Source: Massilia litorea
GTDB lineage: Bacteria > Pseudomonadota > Gammaproteobacteria > Burkholderiales > Burkholderiaceae_D
Assembly (NCBI RefSeq): GCF_015101885.1
Contig: NZ_CP062941.1
Location: 3,162,001 to 3,226,000, forward strand
Length of the DNA stretch: 64,000 nt
Reading direction: 5' to 3'
Below the pieces are notes generated by a model. It did not search any database. It was given only the letters and a program-made list of their open reading frames with translations, and was not told the DNA's origin. The first letter of the stretch is position 1. Each line of letters opens with the position of its first letter. This document shows, in pieces, positions 1 to 8,730 of the stretch. The position numbers and the translations under genes are program-made.

Positions 1-1471
1 CCGCCGCCGGCTCGGTCCAGTGCCTGCCGCGGCCGGCGCTGTTGTTACGCGGCAGGTAGGCACGCCCGTTCGCGGGACAGGCCAGCCTGTCGTCGATCCG
101 GAAGCTCGGGTGTTCGCGTTTCAGGTTCACCGCGAAGGTGGGATGGCGCGGCAGCAGCGCGTCGAAGAACTGGAGCGGCAGGTTGCTGCTGATGCCGCCA
201 TCGGAAAACCACACGCGTTTCAGGGGTGCCGGTCCGTGGCGGGCTTTCTCGGTATAGTCGAAGGCGTACAGCGGAATGGCGGAGAGCAGGATCGGGAAAC
301 TCAGGCTCATGCGGACGGCGACGATGACCGGCAGCGCGCCGGCGCGCGGCAGGGGCAGCAGCTGGCGGCCGTCTTTCGTTACCGGACCGGGTTCGCCCTC
401 TTTCGCGGCCGCGCGCAGGTAGTCCAGCACCGTCTCGGGGAACAGTTTGTCCCATTCGTCCGGATCGAAATACCAGGCCTGTGCATCGGCGCGAAAAGGC
501 AGGGCATAGGGCGTGTGCTGGGATACGGCCGTCGTCACCACCTGCAGGTCGATGGCGCGTTCTTCATCGGCAGTCGCCGCGCCATGGTGCCACAGGTCGC
601 CGAAGGTGAGGGGAACGCCCGGCGCCATGCCCGCCAGCTCATTCAGGTAGACGTGCAGCCAGTCGGTGAGCGCGGGCGCGCGGGTCGGCCCCATGGTGCG
701 GCCGGAACACATGCCATGAAAATTGCTGCGCAGCGCAGCCAGGAAGCCGCGCAAGGCAGCGCCCAAGCCCCAGGCGCAGGACAGGATGCTGGCAAAAACG
801 GCTGCGAGCAGCCAGGCAGGCGCGGCGCCCGGATGGTCGCGCCAATAGATGCCGGTGGCCAGCACGCCTGCCGCGGCGGCGACGAAGGCGGCGCTGCCGG
901 TCCGGTCGGGGCCGGCAGCGCCGGCGCGGCCGGCCAGGGCCCACGCGATGGCGCCGGCCAATCCTGCCGCACCCAGTGCCGCCAGTTGGGAAATCGCTAC
1001 CCTGTGCCAGGGCAGGCCGGTGGCCGCGCTCACGGCTAGCGTGGTGCAGAGCAGGAGCAGGAGCGGCCAGCGGACGGCGCCGGCCAGCCGCAACAGCACC
1101 GAGCAGGCGGCCGCGCCAGGGTTGGGTGCGGAAACGGCGGCCAGCAATAACTCGAATGCGCGCCCGGCCGCGGCGATGGGCTGGAACAGGTGCAGCAGCC
1201 GGCTGCGCCCGCCGCTGTGCCGGCCACTGCGTGCGCCCAGCTGTTCTGGCAACTCGTCGAGGGCGTCGAAGGCGTCGGGGCGGCGCCCGGACTGGCGTCC
1301 AAGCTCCGCGGCGGCGCAGGCGGCAGCGGCAATCGCGCCCGCCGACGTGCCGCCGATATTCTTGAAACGATAATCACGCGCCAGGCGGCTGGCCAGGCGT
1401 GGATAGATGATTCCGCTTGTGACGCCGCCTTTCATGACGATGTCGCACAGGGGCAGCGTGGTCGGGTCCAT
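1..1471 (-). CDS. Patatin-like phospholipase, 3' end outside window
   Basis: An open minus-strand frame runs from an ATG at 1471 to the window edge without a stop (490 codons). The N-terminus contains a glycine-rich KGGVTSG stretch and then GGTSAGA, which carries the patatin nucleophile motif GxSxG. Near the other end of the visible part (about 202) lies FSDGGISSN, whose DGG holds the second residue of the patatin Ser-Asp dyad. Between them are hydrophobic runs (around 880-1080) that look like membrane helices, an architecture seen in membrane-associated patatin proteins. The expected role is hydrolysis of membrane phospholipid acyl esters. No clear Shine-Dalgarno precedes the ATG. Plus-strand frames over the same DNA are compositional shadows. 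Confidence 0.82.
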   Translation of the reverse strand, partial: MDPTTLPLCDIVMKGGVTSGIIYPRLASRLARDYRFKNIGGTSAGAIAAAACAAAELGRQSGRRPDAFDALDELPEQLGARSGRHSGGRSRLLHLFQPIAAAGRAFELLLAAVSAPNPGAAACSVLLRLAGAVRWPLLLLLCTTLAVSAATGLPWHRVAISQLAALGAAGLAGAIAWALAGRAGAAGPDRTGSAAFVAAAAGVLATGIYWRDHPGAAPAWLLAAVFASILSCAWGLGAALRGFLAALRSNFHGMCSGRTMGPTRAPALTDWLHVYLNELAGMAPGVPLTFGDLWHHGAATADEERAIDLQVVTTAVSQHTPYALPFRADAQAWYFDPDEWDKLFPETVLDYLRAAAKEGEPGPVTKDGRQLLPLPRAGALPVIVAVRMSLSFPILLSAIPLYAFDYTEKARHGPAPLKRVWFSDGGISSNLPLQFFDALLPRHPTFAVNLKREHPSFRIDDRLACPANGRAYLPRNNSAGRGRHWTEPAA

Positions 1472-1816
1472 GGCAAGGAGGATAGCAGCATGCTAAGAAT
1501 GCGGCGCATGAACAAGCGTTGCGGCCCGACGGGGGCCGCAATGCTCGCTGGCACGCGCAGGCACGCATTCAGCGGTTCCACGGTGAGGGACAGAGGATTT
1601 ATCTACCCGAGTATTCATTTTTAGTCAGGAAAGTGTCAACATGGGTGGTGTTGGCTGATCCATTCCATCGGCCCCTCGAGCGAAGTCGCTCGGCGTCAAT
1701 ACGCCCGCGCCGCTCGAGAGGCTGATCATTCGCGACACAGCGGCCTTGTCCGCCGCTGCCTCGTGGACGCTCCGGCCCAGCCGTCTTCCACTCTACAACC
1801 AATCGAATCACCGTCC
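1472..1816. promoter_or_regulatory. Intergenic region between patatin gene and lldD
   Basis: This 345-bp divergent region presumably holds both promoters. Two inverted repeats are visible: CAACA-N7-TGTTG at 1637-1653, and CGAGCGA-AG-TCGCTCG at 1677-1692, a perfect 7-bp-arm hairpin. Either could be an operator for a lactate-responsive regulator. No regulator gene lies next to lldD, so this is inference. No convincing small gene is seen. Confidence 0.4.
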
Positions 1817-2950
1817 ATGATCATTTCGTCCGCCACCGATTTCCGCGAAGCCGCCCGCCGCAAGCTGCCGCCATTCCTGTTCCACTACCTCGATGGCGGC
1901 GCCGGTGCCGAGCAGACGCTGCGCAATAACGTCAGCGACCTGCAGGCGGTCAAGCTGCGCCAGCGCGTGTTGCGCGGCGCCGAGCAGCTCGACCTCGGCG
2001 TCGAACTCTTCGGTGAGCGCTACGGCTTGCCGATCGCGCTGGCGCCGATCGGCCTGGCCGGCATGTACGCGCGCCGCGGCGAGGTCCAGGCGGTGCGCGC
2101 CGCCTGCCGCGCGAATATCCCCTTCATCCAGTCGACCGTCTCCGTCTGCCCGCTGTCGGAGGTCGCGGCCCAGGCCTCGCATCCGATCTGGTTCCAGCTG
2201 TACGTGCTCAAGGACCGCGCCTTCATGCGCGACGTGATGCGCCGCGCCTGGGAGCTGGGGGCGAAAAACCTCGTGTTCACGGTCGACATGCCGGTTCCCG
2301 GCGCGCGCTACCGCGACGCCCACAGCGGCATGAGCGGCCCGTATGGACCGCTGCGGCGCGTCCTGCAGTCGATGCTGCATCCGAAGTGGGCGCTGGACGT
2401 GGGCGTCTTCGGCCGGCCGCACGACCTGGGGAACATCTCGGCCTATCGCGGCCATGCGACCGGCCTGGCCGACTACATCGGCTGGCTGGGCGCGAACTTC
2501 GATCCCGAGATCGCGTGGAAGGATCTGCAATGGATCCGCGACGAGTGGAAAGGGAAGATGATCATCAAGGGCATCCTCGACCCGGACGACGCGCGTGATG
2601 CGCTCGCGTTCGGGGCCGACGGCATCGTCGTGTCGAACCACGGCGGCCGCCAGCTGGACGGGGCCATGTCGACGGCCGAGGTGCTGCCGTCGATCGCCGC
2701 CGCGGTCGGGGGCCGGATGACGATCCTGGCCGATGGCGGGATCCGCACCGGCACCGACGTGTTCCGCATGCTGGCGCTGGGCGCCGACGGTGTGCTGATC
2801 GGGCGCGCCTTCGTCTACGCACTGGCGACCGGGGGACAGGCTGGGGTCGAGAAGCTGCTGGCGATCATGGAGAAGGATATCCGCACGAATATGGTGCTGA
2901 CCGGCGTGAAGTCGGTTGCCGAGATCGGGGAACAGTTGCTGGCCCGATAG
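1817..2950 (+). CDS. lldD: FMN-dependent L-lactate dehydrogenase
   Basis: The 377-residue product matches the family length and closely follows the E. coli LldD pattern from the N-terminus ([10 protein letters not shown]) onward. It oxidises L-lactate to pyruvate at the inner membrane and passes electrons to quinone. The active-site stretch [12 protein letters not shown], with its catalytic His, and the FMN-binding segments [10 protein letters not shown] and [11 protein letters not shown] are all present. A longer in-frame start at 1763 exists, but homologous protein begins at the ATG at 1817 (MIISS), so I use that. The gene stands alone, with no permease or LldR beside it. A strong hairpin follows at 3085. 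Confidence 0.95.
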   Translation: MIISSATDFREAARRKLPPFLFHYLDGGAGAEQTLRNNVSDLQAVKLRQRVLRGAEQLDLGVELFGERYGLPIALAPIGLAGMYARRGEVQAVRAACRANIPFIQSTVSVCPLSEVAAQASHPIWFQLYVLKDRAFMRDVMRRAWELGAKNLVFTVDMPVPGARYRDAHSGMSGPYGPLRRVLQSMLHPKWALDVGVFGRPHDLGNISAYRGHATGLADYIGWLGANFDPEIAWKDLQWIRDEWKGKMIIKGILDPDDARDALAFGADGIVVSNHGGRQLDGAMSTAEVLPSIAAAVGGRMTILADGGIRTGTDVFRMLALGADGVLIGRAFVYALATGGQAGVEKLLAIMEKDIRTNMVLTGVKSVAEIGEQLLAR

Positions 2951-3029
2951 ACCATCGGCGGGCCCATCGCACAGGCCGGCCAAAAGAAGGCTACAATGCA
3001 AGCTGTTGATTTTATTGATGAGATACGGC

Positions 3030-3071
3030 CTGCAAAATCCATCCAGATGGGTTCGGCTTCCGTCCTCTCCT
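3030..3071 (+). pseudogene. tRNA 3'-end remnant (T-arm plus acceptor strand)
   Basis: The stretch around 3047-3071 reads like the 3' part of a tRNA. An ATGGG/TCCGT stem (two G-U-type pairs) encloses a TTCGGCT loop and is followed by a CTCTCC acceptor-like strand. No matching 5' half, anticodon arm or CCA lies upstream, so it is not a functional tRNA. Such fragments are often left where integrative elements recombined into tRNA genes. The reading is mine from sequence alone and the resemblance is partial. Confidence 0.35.
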
Positions 3072-3084
3072 CCGGACTGCACTG

Positions 3085-3110
3085 AAAATCGCCGCCCAGC
3101 CGGCGATTTT
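3085..3110. terminator. Strong hairpin downstream of lldD
   Basis: Perfect 10-bp arms AAAATCGCCG and CGGCGATTTT enclose a six-base loop. The A-rich left flank and T-rich right end of the stem fit a bidirectional Rho-independent terminator. It sits 135 bp after the lldD stop and 37 bp before the next start codon. Confidence 0.6.
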
Positions 3111-3146
3111 GCATTTCCGGCTCTGTTCAAGATTGCGAATACGACC

Positions 3147-3398
3147 ATGGGTCACAATATCCACACCCTCAAGGAAGCCCGCGCCCTCGCGCTGCGGGTC
3201 TGGCGCGATGCCGCCACCTTTTTCCTCAGCATCGAACTGGCACTGATGGTACTGGTGGCGGTGTCCACCGTCGCCGGCGTCTTCTTCGCGTTCATGGGCG
3301 ATCTTCGCAGCGTGGTGGCTTTCGGCTTTGCGATCGCCTATGTCGCCGTCCGCTCGATATTGCACGTCAGGCGCAAGCTGAGCTGGCCGTTCATTTGA
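3147..3398 (+). CDS. Small two-helix inner-membrane protein, unknown function
   Basis: The product has 83 residues. After a basic amphipathic N-terminus (KEARALALRVWRDAA) come two hydrophobic helices, about residues 24-46 and 53-70, and a basic tail (HVRRKLSW). I do not recognise a family. The ATG at 3147 is chosen because upstream codons overlap the hairpin and tRNA-like fragment and look non-coding. No strong ribosome-binding site is seen. It faces the converging polysaccharide operon and may be unrelated to it. Confidence 0.55.
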   Translation: MGHNIHTLKEARALALRVWRDAATFFLSIELALMVLVAVSTVAGVFFAFMGDLRSVVAFGFAIAYVAVRSILHVRRKLSWPFI

Positions 3399-3471
3399 TC
3401 CGGAGCCGGCTATCACGGCGCAGGTCCGTCCGTTGAGGTGGTCTTCCCCGCACCACGACCCACAGTCGCCG

Positions 3472-4278
3472 CTACATGCTGTGGTGCTGAGGCGGAAGAT
3501 TGCTGAGTGCCCAGGCATACAGGGCAACGAAAACCAGGACGTCAAAGGCGCTGCCCAAGCAGACATAGAGAAGCGGCATGCTCAGCCGCGTCCCAAAGTG
3601 CAGCGCGACGATATGCAGAATGATCTTGTGAGGGATCATGACAATGAAATAGGTTTCGATCGCCAGGCTGTAGAGCAGCTTCACGACGAGCCGTTCGTCG
3701 AACAAGTGATACCCTACTCCTAGCATGAAAGGAAACACCAGAAGGCAGCGGTAACCATTGGTCATCAGGTCGCCGGCATGTTGTTCGAGAGAGTAGGCAA
3801 ACGACTCCGGCCACACCAGCAGGACCAGGATACTGAGCAGGAGAATGACACAGAGCGAGCGCAGCAGGTACTTGATGGGCAGCAGCCTCCCTTCGAGGCG
3901 GCCTGCGGCGAACCAGGCTGCGCCGCCAAATGCAAGGGCCCCGAACAGCATTTCCGGCGAAGGAATCGCTGACTTCAGCGGCGCCAGCAGCTGATGCAGC
4001 GGCTCCGCCTGGCTCGCCCCGACGATGGTGCCAGCCGGCAGACCCAGCGCTTTCAGCCAGAATCCGATGTATTGCGTCCACTGGTGTATCAGCAGCGGCT
4101 GCGCAGCGAGTAATAGCGCCCATAGAACGAATGCGATGCATACCCCGGTAGCCAGATTACGGGTGTCGAATGGTGCTCTCGCCAGCGACCTGTGCGGCGC
4201 CACGGCCGCGAACATGGCCTTGGCCTCCCCGAGCTTTCGCAGGGGGAGCCGGAACGCGGTGTCGTCAGTATCGATCAT
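3472..4278 (-). CDS. Multi-spanning membrane protein of the polysaccharide locus
   Basis: The 268-residue product has a charged cytoplasmic N-terminus of about 40 residues. Hydrophobic segments follow at roughly 44-62, 110-125, 137-155, 175-190, 196-215 and 235-258. I cannot assign a family. A cysteine in NGYRC just before a membrane segment, and histidines in IPHKIILH, are the only polar membrane-associated residues that stand out. It is the last gene of the minus-strand run and starts 13 bp after the yaiO-like stop, so co-transcription is likely. It could act in polymer export, modification or anchoring. That role comes from position only. Confidence 0.7.
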   Translation of the reverse strand: MIDTDDTAFRLPLRKLGEAKAMFAAVAPHRSLARAPFDTRNLATGVCIAFVLWALLLAAQPLLIHQWTQYIGFWLKALGLPAGTIVGASQAEPLHQLLAPLKSAIPSPEMLFGALAFGGAAWFAAGRLEGRLLPIKYLLRSLCVILLLSILVLLVWPESFAYSLEQHAGDLMTNGYRCLLVFPFMLGVGYHLFDERLVVKLLYSLAIETYFIVMIPHKIILHIVALHFGTRLSMPLLYVCLGSAFDVLVFVALYAWALSNLPPQHHSM

Positions 4279-4291
4279 GTGCTTGTGGCGC

Positions 4292-5101
4292 CTAGAAGTC
4301 GTGAAAAGCCGAGACGGTCACTCCTTTGCGTCGAAACAGGCTGTTCGCGTAGCGATGGGCTTCGATTGCGATTCCTGAACGGCGGCTTGTCCAGTAACGC
4401 CATGACAGCGACGTCTCATGGCTTGGGTAGCCGACCAGGCTGCTACCGGGTGCAAATGGCAGATACCCCTCCGTGCCCCAGCCGTGGCGGGCAATGAACA
4501 GCTGCTTGCCATGCTCCCCGTAAGTCGCGGCGACGTATTTTTGCCTTGACGAGACCGCTCCTGGGTCGCTGATATTGCGCCGGATGCCGCCCTCGAGCAC
4601 AAGGGGAATGGCGAAGTAGTAGATGAGGCCCAGGCTGGTGCTGCGATCGACGTGGCCGTCGGGAGCCCGATAGCGGCCGAAGCCGATCGACGTGACAAGA
4701 GATTTGCTCGCAAGCCACTTTTTGTTGAGAAAGGCATCAATCCTGTATTTCGGCAGGAAAAAACTGCCGTCACCCACACCCAGCGCGAGACTTCCATACC
4801 AGTCCGGCGAAAAAACATAGGTATCTGATATTCCTGCGAAGTTTCCGTGGACTCGGAAATGCTGCTGCGACGAAAGCTCTGCCTGAAGCAGATGGTCACC
4901 GACCTGCAGCGCTCCGCGCAGGCTCAGATCGCGCCACTTGCCCAGTTCGCCAGTTAGGCTGTCGTACCGTGCGGCTAGTTCGAGCTGGCGCAAGGCGCCA
5001 GCGTCGATCGCTTGCGATTCCGGTGCCAGCGTTTGCGCATTCGAAACCTGTGGCATGCACAGGAGGATGAAGACTGAATAAAGTGCGTAAATGCGTTTCA
5101 T
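4292..5101 (-). CDS. YaiO-family outer-membrane beta-barrel protein
   Basis: The 269-residue product has a signal peptide (MKRIYALYSVFILL, cleavage near SNAQ) and then alternating aromatic/polar strands ending in a C-terminal phenylalanine, as in outer-membrane barrels. The pattern matches the YaiO family, which is often found beside exopolysaccharide synthases. The likely job is passage or surface association of the polymer at the outer membrane. The start at 5101 gives the signal peptide and follows a GGGAG ribosome-binding site. The frame extends 29 codons further upstream without coding character. It lies 102 bp from the preceding gene in the same operon. Confidence 0.75.
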   Translation of the reverse strand: MKRIYALYSVFILLCMPQVSNAQTLAPESQAIDAGALRQLELAARYDSLTGELGKWRDLSLRGALQVGDHLLQAELSSQQHFRVHGNFAGISDTYVFSPDWYGSLALGVGDGSFFLPKYRIDAFLNKKWLASKSLVTSIGFGRYRAPDGHVDRSTSLGLIYYFAIPLVLEGGIRRNISDPGAVSSRQKYVAATYGEHGKQLFIARHGWGTEGYLPFAPGSSLVGYPSHETSLSWRYWTSRRSGIAIEAHRYANSLFRRKGVTVSAFHDF

Positions 5102-5203
5102 AGAACTCCCAAAGCAGTGGCAAGGACTGGCGGTTCGCACGGCTGCGATTGTTAATAGGGCCATCGGCGCGTTTCCTGTCCGGCACACGAGCGCCGCATC
5201 GCG

Positions 5204-6184
5204 CTAGCGGCACGAGAGCTCGGCGACGGCGGGTCCTATGCCGCGTGCGTCGAGAACCTGTCGCGTTATCTCGTCCGATACCGTCCAGTGCGTCGAGTAG
5301 CGTAAATGAGCAGTTTCGCGCAGCCAGCAGGCGGCAGATTCGAGATCGCCCTGGCGTAATGCGATCAACGCGAGGACCCCCCATGAAAAGTCATCCGGCG
5401 CGCGGGTGAGCCATTCCCCTCGATGCGCTTTCATCCAGCTTCGGTAATACGCGCGCGTCGTGCCCGGTAGTGCCGGATACCCAAACAATAAGGGCAGAAT
5501 CTGGGCGACGGCGTCCGGGTAGAACGCATGCGGCATGTCTGCCTGTTCCGCTTGTGTAGAAACCAGGAAGCGCAGCTTGCCGGCATGCCAGAACACCTTG
5601 TGGATCGCGCTCAGGAGCTTGCGCGCGCGGACCTGGTCGGCGGCGGTGCGCTGACTGGACCAGAACCACCAGATTTCGAGATTGTCCATGAACAGGCTGT
5701 GCGGGTAGCTCGGCGATACCAGATAGACGCCCCTTGACTGATCGTACAGCCGTCCCAGCGCAGCGTCGCTACGCGCAAGGCTGGGCTTGGCCAAGCCGCG
5801 CGGCGCGAGCGCGCCGGACGAGCGAAGGAGCTTCATCCACATGGCCAGCAGGGCATCGTCGGCGTCGGCTGGTTTGCACGCGGACCAGCCTGTCGCGCTA
5901 CGGCAGAACCGGTCGAAAGCGCCGTCAGGCCGCTGGCGCAGCGCCAGAAAGGCAATCCAGCGCCGGGTATCCGCGTCCGCATCGAGCCCATATTCCTTGG
6001 CCAGCAGTAGGGCCTGTATCGCAAAGTAGGGGTCGACGATGTCGCCGCCGCGCAGTATGGTAATCGCTCCCCCTGGGTCACTGAAGCCGCTGAGGTCGAG
6101 CAGGGGCCGCTGCTGGGCCTGCACGCACTGGAACAGCAGTCCGGACACCAGCAGCGCGCACAAGGTTCGTATGAACGTCTTCAT
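5204..6184 (-). CDS. Secreted alpha-toroid protein, possible glycan-active enzyme
   Basis: The product has 326 residues with a signal peptide (MKTFIRTLCALLVSGLLFQ, cleavage near VQAQ). The mature part is helix-rich with repeated motifs such as WIAFLALRQRPDGAFDRF and WGVLALIALRQGD, typical of (alpha/alpha)6 toroids in glycoside hydrolases and lyases. The acidic cluster DADDALLAMW could supply catalytic residues. No standard family signature is certain. The start codon overlaps the stop of the upstream gene (ATGA), so the two are translationally coupled. In the setting of a polymer synthase, a periplasmic hydrolase that trims or releases polymer is plausible but inferred. Confidence 0.65.
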   Translation of the reverse strand: MKTFIRTLCALLVSGLLFQCVQAQQRPLLDLSGFSDPGGAITILRGGDIVDPYFAIQALLLAKEYGLDADADTRRWIAFLALRQRPDGAFDRFCRSATGWSACKPADADDALLAMWMKLLRSSGALAPRGLAKPSLARSDAALGRLYDQSRGVYLVSPSYPHSLFMDNLEIWWFWSSQRTAADQVRARKLLSAIHKVFWHAGKLRFLVSTQAEQADMPHAFYPDAVAQILPLLFGYPALPGTTRAYYRSWMKAHRGEWLTRAPDDFSWGVLALIALRQGDLESAACWLRETAHLRYSTHWTVSDEITRQVLDARGIGPAVAELSCR

Positions 6185-7227
6185 GCCGTCACCACCCCGG
6201 CCTTGCGCGCCCATACCGTGCCATGTGCGACCGCGCCGGTCTCGGCAAGCACGCGCGCTGCCGCCAGGGTGGTCGGGATGGCCTTTGTGCCGATCCGCGA
6301 ACCGCTGGCCAGGCGTACGTCGCCCTCGCACACGATGGGTCCTCCGACCCAGCAGTCAGGCCCGATCTCGATATCGCCTCCGCACACCAAGGCACCGTGA
6401 ACCTGCGCTCCGCGCTGCAGCCGCACGTGACGGTGGGCCTTGACCGAACCGTATACAAGGGCGTCCTCGGCGAGCCGGATCGTGCCGCCTGCAAGCAGCG
6501 TACCCTCGAGATACCGGCCTGCCGGAAGGAGGACGTCGCCTTTTGCGCGATAGCGCTTCGGTCCACATGGCGTCAGGGCGGACAAGTCCGGCGGCGGAGG
6601 AGGGCCGGGTGGGCGCGCCAGGGGCGTTGCGCAGGCGTCCTCGCTGATACCGAAATGGATGACGGGTGCATGAATGCGGCAAAAGCCGCTGCCCTTGTCG
6701 AGCATGAGCGCAACGCCAGCGGTCAGGCGATGCAGGACGACACCTCCGGCCCCCAACGACAGGATGCCGTCCGCATGTGCCCATTCGCTGATACGGGTCT
6801 CGGGCCCGAGCGCCGCATTGCCGGTGCATAGCAGGGCCGGCAGGTGTGCTCCGCTTGGCAAGACTGCATCGCCGCCAGCATACACCGGGCTGGGGCAGGC
6901 CAATGTACCGCTGACGTGAAGGGAACCGTCGACCATGACCGCCCGTTGTGCTGCCGACCATGGAAAAGCCTCGGCCGGAGTGGACGCCCTGAGGATGCGC
7001 ACGGTGGTGTCCATAACCGGGCCGGCACCCGCGCAGGCTTCGTTGACGTGCTTGCGGAATGCGTCGGCAAAATAGCGGACGTTGTTCACCTCGTCGCGCG
7101 CGATGACGAGGGCCGCCAGGTCAGTCGGCCGCCGCCACTCGTTCCAACACGGTACGAAGGGCAGCACGAGGACCAGCAGGGTCACGGCACCCAGCAGGAC
7201 CCAGGCAGCGGCGGGATAGTTCGTCAT
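6181..7227 (-). CDS. Membrane-anchored beta-helix (bactofilin-like) protein
   Basis: The 348-residue product has one N-terminal transmembrane helix (about 8-27), a polar linker with a proline-rich hinge (PPGPPPPPD, about 220-228), and a C-terminal half of short repeats such as GTLLAGGTIRLAEDALVYG. These repeats have the rhythm of a right-handed beta-helix like bactofilins and polymer-forming cytoskeletal proteins. ATGA overlaps at both ends couple it to the GT2 gene upstream and the toroid gene downstream. It may scaffold the synthase or form a periplasmic shaft, which is inference. The frame is open further upstream, but that part lies inside the synthase gene. Confidence 0.65.
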   Translation of the reverse strand: MTNYPAAAWVLLGAVTLLVLVLPFVPCWNEWRRPTDLAALVIARDEVNNVRYFADAFRKHVNEACAGAGPVMDTTVRILRASTPAEAFPWSAAQRAVMVDGSLHVSGTLACPSPVYAGGDAVLPSGAHLPALLCTGNAALGPETRISEWAHADGILSLGAGGVVLHRLTAGVALMLDKGSGFCRIHAPVIHFGISEDACATPLARPPGPPPPPDLSALTPCGPKRYRAKGDVLLPAGRYLEGTLLAGGTIRLAEDALVYGSVKAHRHVRLQRGAQVHGALVCGGDIEIGPDCWVGGPIVCEGDVRLASGSRIGTKAIPTTLAAARVLAETGAVAHGTVWARKAGVVTA

Positions 7228-8654
7228 GGCGTCCGTTCCGCTGGCGCCCCTGCGGCTTTTCGATAGCGGACGGTTTTGTCCCATACCAGTTCGCGTTTTC
7301 GGATCGAATCCGCCAGCAATTGCCACGAAGCGCGCGAGATCACGACCAGGCTGACGCAAAAGCCCAGCAGGCTCAAGGGCAGTAGCCGCAGGCGCTTGCG
7401 GTTCCCGTCCAGGATCACTGCAATCGCGATTTCGAAAAACGCCGCAAAGCTGCCGTTTGCTCCATAGGCCGAGAACGCCCAGGCGGCGACGAACAGGCTG
7501 AGCAGGGAAGGCGACGACAGCATGTAACACAGCAGGGCCAGGATCCATCCGAACAGCAGGACCGGTGGCATGGCAAACACGAACAGCAGCAGGAACCCGT
7601 CCACCCGGGCGCGCAGCGAGATACAATCGCTGAAGAGGAAACTCGACCAGTATCGGACGAGGACCTGGTTGTGGCCTTTCGACCAGCGCATGATCTGCTT
7701 GATACGAACCGACCACTCTTCGGGCACTTCCTCGTAGCATTCCGAGCGATTGCTGTAGACCACATTCCAGCCGCGGCATACCAGCCGGTAGGTGATATCT
7801 GTGTCTTCCGCCAACGTGTCGTCGCGAAAGCCGCCTACCTGCTCGACGGCGGAGACGCGCAGTCCTCCCACGGTCCCTCCGAATTGCGGGATCAGGCGCA
7901 GGTTCATGCGCGCCTGCTGGTCGACCTGGTATCCGCCGGCACGCTCCAGGTCGAGCAGGCGGGTCAGCAAGTTGGTGCTGGCGTTGACCGGCACCACGCG
8001 GCCCATGACCGCGCCGACCTCGGGGTCGAAAAATGGCGCAGCCAGCTGCCTGAGCAGGCCGCGGCCGGGTGTGTAGTCGGCATCGAAAATGATGATGATG
8101 TCGCCTTCCGCATGGGCAAGCGCATCCTTGATGGCCGCGGCCTTGCCGGCCTTGCCCGAGGTACGGTGGAATGGCACCACACGGTCCGGATAAGCCTTCA
8201 CATAGGTATCGATGATGCGCCTGGTATCGTCGGTCGAACGATCGTTGACCGGAACGATCTTCAGACGGTCCTGCGGATAGTCCGTTTCCAGCAAGGCCTC
8301 GATACAGCCCGCGACGACCTTTTCCTCATTGTGCGCGGCAATGAAGACGGTGATCTGCGGCCATTCGGCGCAGTCGATATCCAGGTAGGGATGGCGCTGC
8401 CGGCCGAACATGCGGCTCAGCGAAAAGATGAGATGGCGGCAGGCATACACGAAAATCGCGGCCACGATCAGCAACAGCAGGGTATTCGCCAGGAGCAGGG
8501 CGGGACCGCCAGCCTGTTCGTCCGCCAGGCCCGCTACGGTACCCGCATGCGCCGGCAGGCAGGCGCAAGGCCCGCAAAGGAGGACCGCGCTCGCGCTGCT
8601 GCGCCAGGTGGAGCGGACGGACACCCGGATGGTGCTGCTGGTGCTTGGATCCAT
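7224..8654 (-). CDS. Processive family-2 glycosyltransferase (polysaccharide synthase)
   Basis: The 476-residue product has one hydrophobic segment at about 52-72, a cytoplasmic GT-A domain (about 98-330), and C-terminal membrane helices from about 353. The full signature of processive beta-glycosyltransferases is present: D138 in VNDRS, DAD at 191-193, ED at 283-284 and QIMRW at 320-324. PgaC, hyaluronan and cellulose synthases share this set. It should polymerise a nucleotide-sugar donor and push the chain across the inner membrane. Neighbouring wecB suggests a HexNAc polymer. No PilZ domain or PgaD-like partner is seen. Its stop overlaps the next start (ATGA). Confidence 0.88.
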   Translation of the reverse strand: MDPSTSSTIRVSVRSTWRSSASAVLLCGPCACLPAHAGTVAGLADEQAGGPALLLANTLLLLIVAAIFVYACRHLIFSLSRMFGRQRHPYLDIDCAEWPQITVFIAAHNEEKVVAGCIEALLETDYPQDRLKIVPVNDRSTDDTRRIIDTYVKAYPDRVVPFHRTSGKAGKAAAIKDALAHAEGDIIIIFDADYTPGRGLLRQLAAPFFDPEVGAVMGRVVPVNASTNLLTRLLDLERAGGYQVDQQARMNLRLIPQFGGTVGGLRVSAVEQVGGFRDDTLAEDTDITYRLVCRGWNVVYSNRSECYEEVPEEWSVRIKQIMRWSKGHNQVLVRYWSSFLFSDCISLRARVDGFLLLFVFAMPPVLLFGWILALLCYMLSSPSLLSLFVAAWAFSAYGANGSFAAFFEIAIAVILDGNRKRLRLLPLSLLGFCVSLVVISRASWQLLADSIRKRELVWDKTVRYRKAAGAPAERTP

Positions 8655-8730
8655 ATGAGCGCCTGTTTATTGGCTTGTACGCCGCCGCAGGGCCTGCATT
8701 TCCGCTGCAGGCCATACGGCGGGACAGTGC

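Noticed and set aside
20..1039. Long plus-strand frame over the patatin gene
   Set aside because: Arg/Gly/Gln-rich shadow of the minus-strand coding frame, which itself carries the GxSxG and DGG motifs.
1763..1816. Extra 18-codon N-terminus for lldD
   Set aside because: Family homology starts at the ATG at 1817; the leader has no similarity to LldD.
3030..3071. Complete tRNA gene
   Set aside because: Only T-arm and acceptor strand found; no D-arm, anticodon arm or matching 5' acceptor.
1808..3148. Large minus-strand frame opposite lldD
   Set aside because: Entire frame is antisense to lldD; its N-terminal part translates the tRNA-like fragment.
3472..4278. Exosortase/archaeosortase identity for the membrane protein
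   Set aside because: A Cys and His are present but spacing and the conserved Arg do not fit well enough to name the family.
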